From Erythrobacter sp. SCN 62-14 (GTDB lineage Bacteria > Pseudomonadota > Alphaproteobacteria > Sphingomonadales > Sphingomonadaceae), in assembly GCA_001724215.1 (NCBI GenBank), contig MEDW01000021.1, forward strand, positions 1 to 32,733: a DNA stretch of 32,733 nt, in the 5' to 3' direction. The notes beneath the pieces were generated by a model. The model worked only from the letters and a program-made list of their open reading frames with translations, did no database searches and was not told the origin of the DNA. The position numbers and the translations under genes were made by a program. Below are positions 32,627 to 32,733 of this stretch, one piece after another. Numbering within the stretch: position 1 is the first letter of the stretch; each line of letters starts with the position of its first letter.

Positions 32627-32733
32627 TCAGGTTATCGCGGCGGAAACCCTAGCCTTCAGGCCGGGGCGGAAGCCGCGCTCCTTTTCTTGCATCCACACCA
32701 TGCGGATACCACATAAATTAGCAGGAGATTTCG
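32627..32733 (-). CDS. Possible C-terminal end of an unidentified gene (partial)
   Basis: On the minus strand a frame open to the window edge ends at TGA 32627-32629. About 34 residues are visible, ending GFRPGLKARVSAAIT. The stop is 15 bases before the kinase start. No family is recognised and chance is a fair alternative. Confidence 0.2.
   Translation of the reverse strand, partial: KSPANLCGIRMVWMQEKERGFRPGLKARVSAAIT

Noticed and set aside
1-32733. CRISPR array
   Set aside because: No regularly spaced short repeats were seen; the only direct repeats are the two ~97-bp units downstream of ssrA.

Overview
The window looks like a chromosomal segment of a sphingomonad-type alphaproteobacterium (Erythrobacteraceae or Sphingomonadaceae). 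The evidence is the high GC content, a circularly permuted two-piece tmRNA gene encoding the tag ANDNEALALAA, a large orphan TonB-dependent receptor, the surA-pdxA-ksgA order, and a PspC gene behind a sigma-54-type promoter. This placement is inference; no rRNA or other phylogenetic marker was compared.

Layout. Positions 1-78 are the end of a transposase-like reading frame. It is followed by an Anbu-type proteasome-like peptidase, a LuxR-type regulator with a degenerate receiver domain, an extensin-like lipoprotein and the GTPase TypA/BipA. A TonB-dependent receptor (5176-7848) has two palindromic operator-like sites upstream and ends in a strong bidirectional terminator. It converges on a YbbA/YbbP-like ABC transporter, which is divergent from a TesA-like GDSL lipoprotein esterase. 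recF converges on that esterase with overlapping stops. Between recF and an SDR gene lies a small operon of two paralogous 37-residue membrane peptides plus PspC. It is preceded by a -24/-12 promoter and a near-perfect 22-bp palindrome, and it is the best candidate here for an undescribed system.

A compact minus-strand run follows: lemA, two TPM-domain genes, a Nudix hydrolase and an SDR dehydrogenase. Next come mscL and a complete 1643-bp IS5-family element with CTAG target duplications, then the two-piece ssrA gene. Downstream of ssrA are two ~97-bp direct repeats and a small membrane protein. An M20 hydrolase-astA-astB operon (arginine succinyltransferase pathway) uses two GTGA stop/start overlaps. 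Malate synthase G (glcB) follows on the plus strand, converging on a small secreted protein.

The right end carries surA-pdxA-ksgA as a coupled minus-strand operon (outer-membrane chaperone, vitamin B6 synthesis, rRNA dimethylation). The usual upstream partner lptD is absent. In its place is a broken IS256-family transposase fragment with an 8-bp duplication frameshift, then a GAF-PAS histidine kinase of visibly lower GC, which suggests an imported or rearranged block.

No CRISPR array, rRNA or intact tRNA gene was seen.
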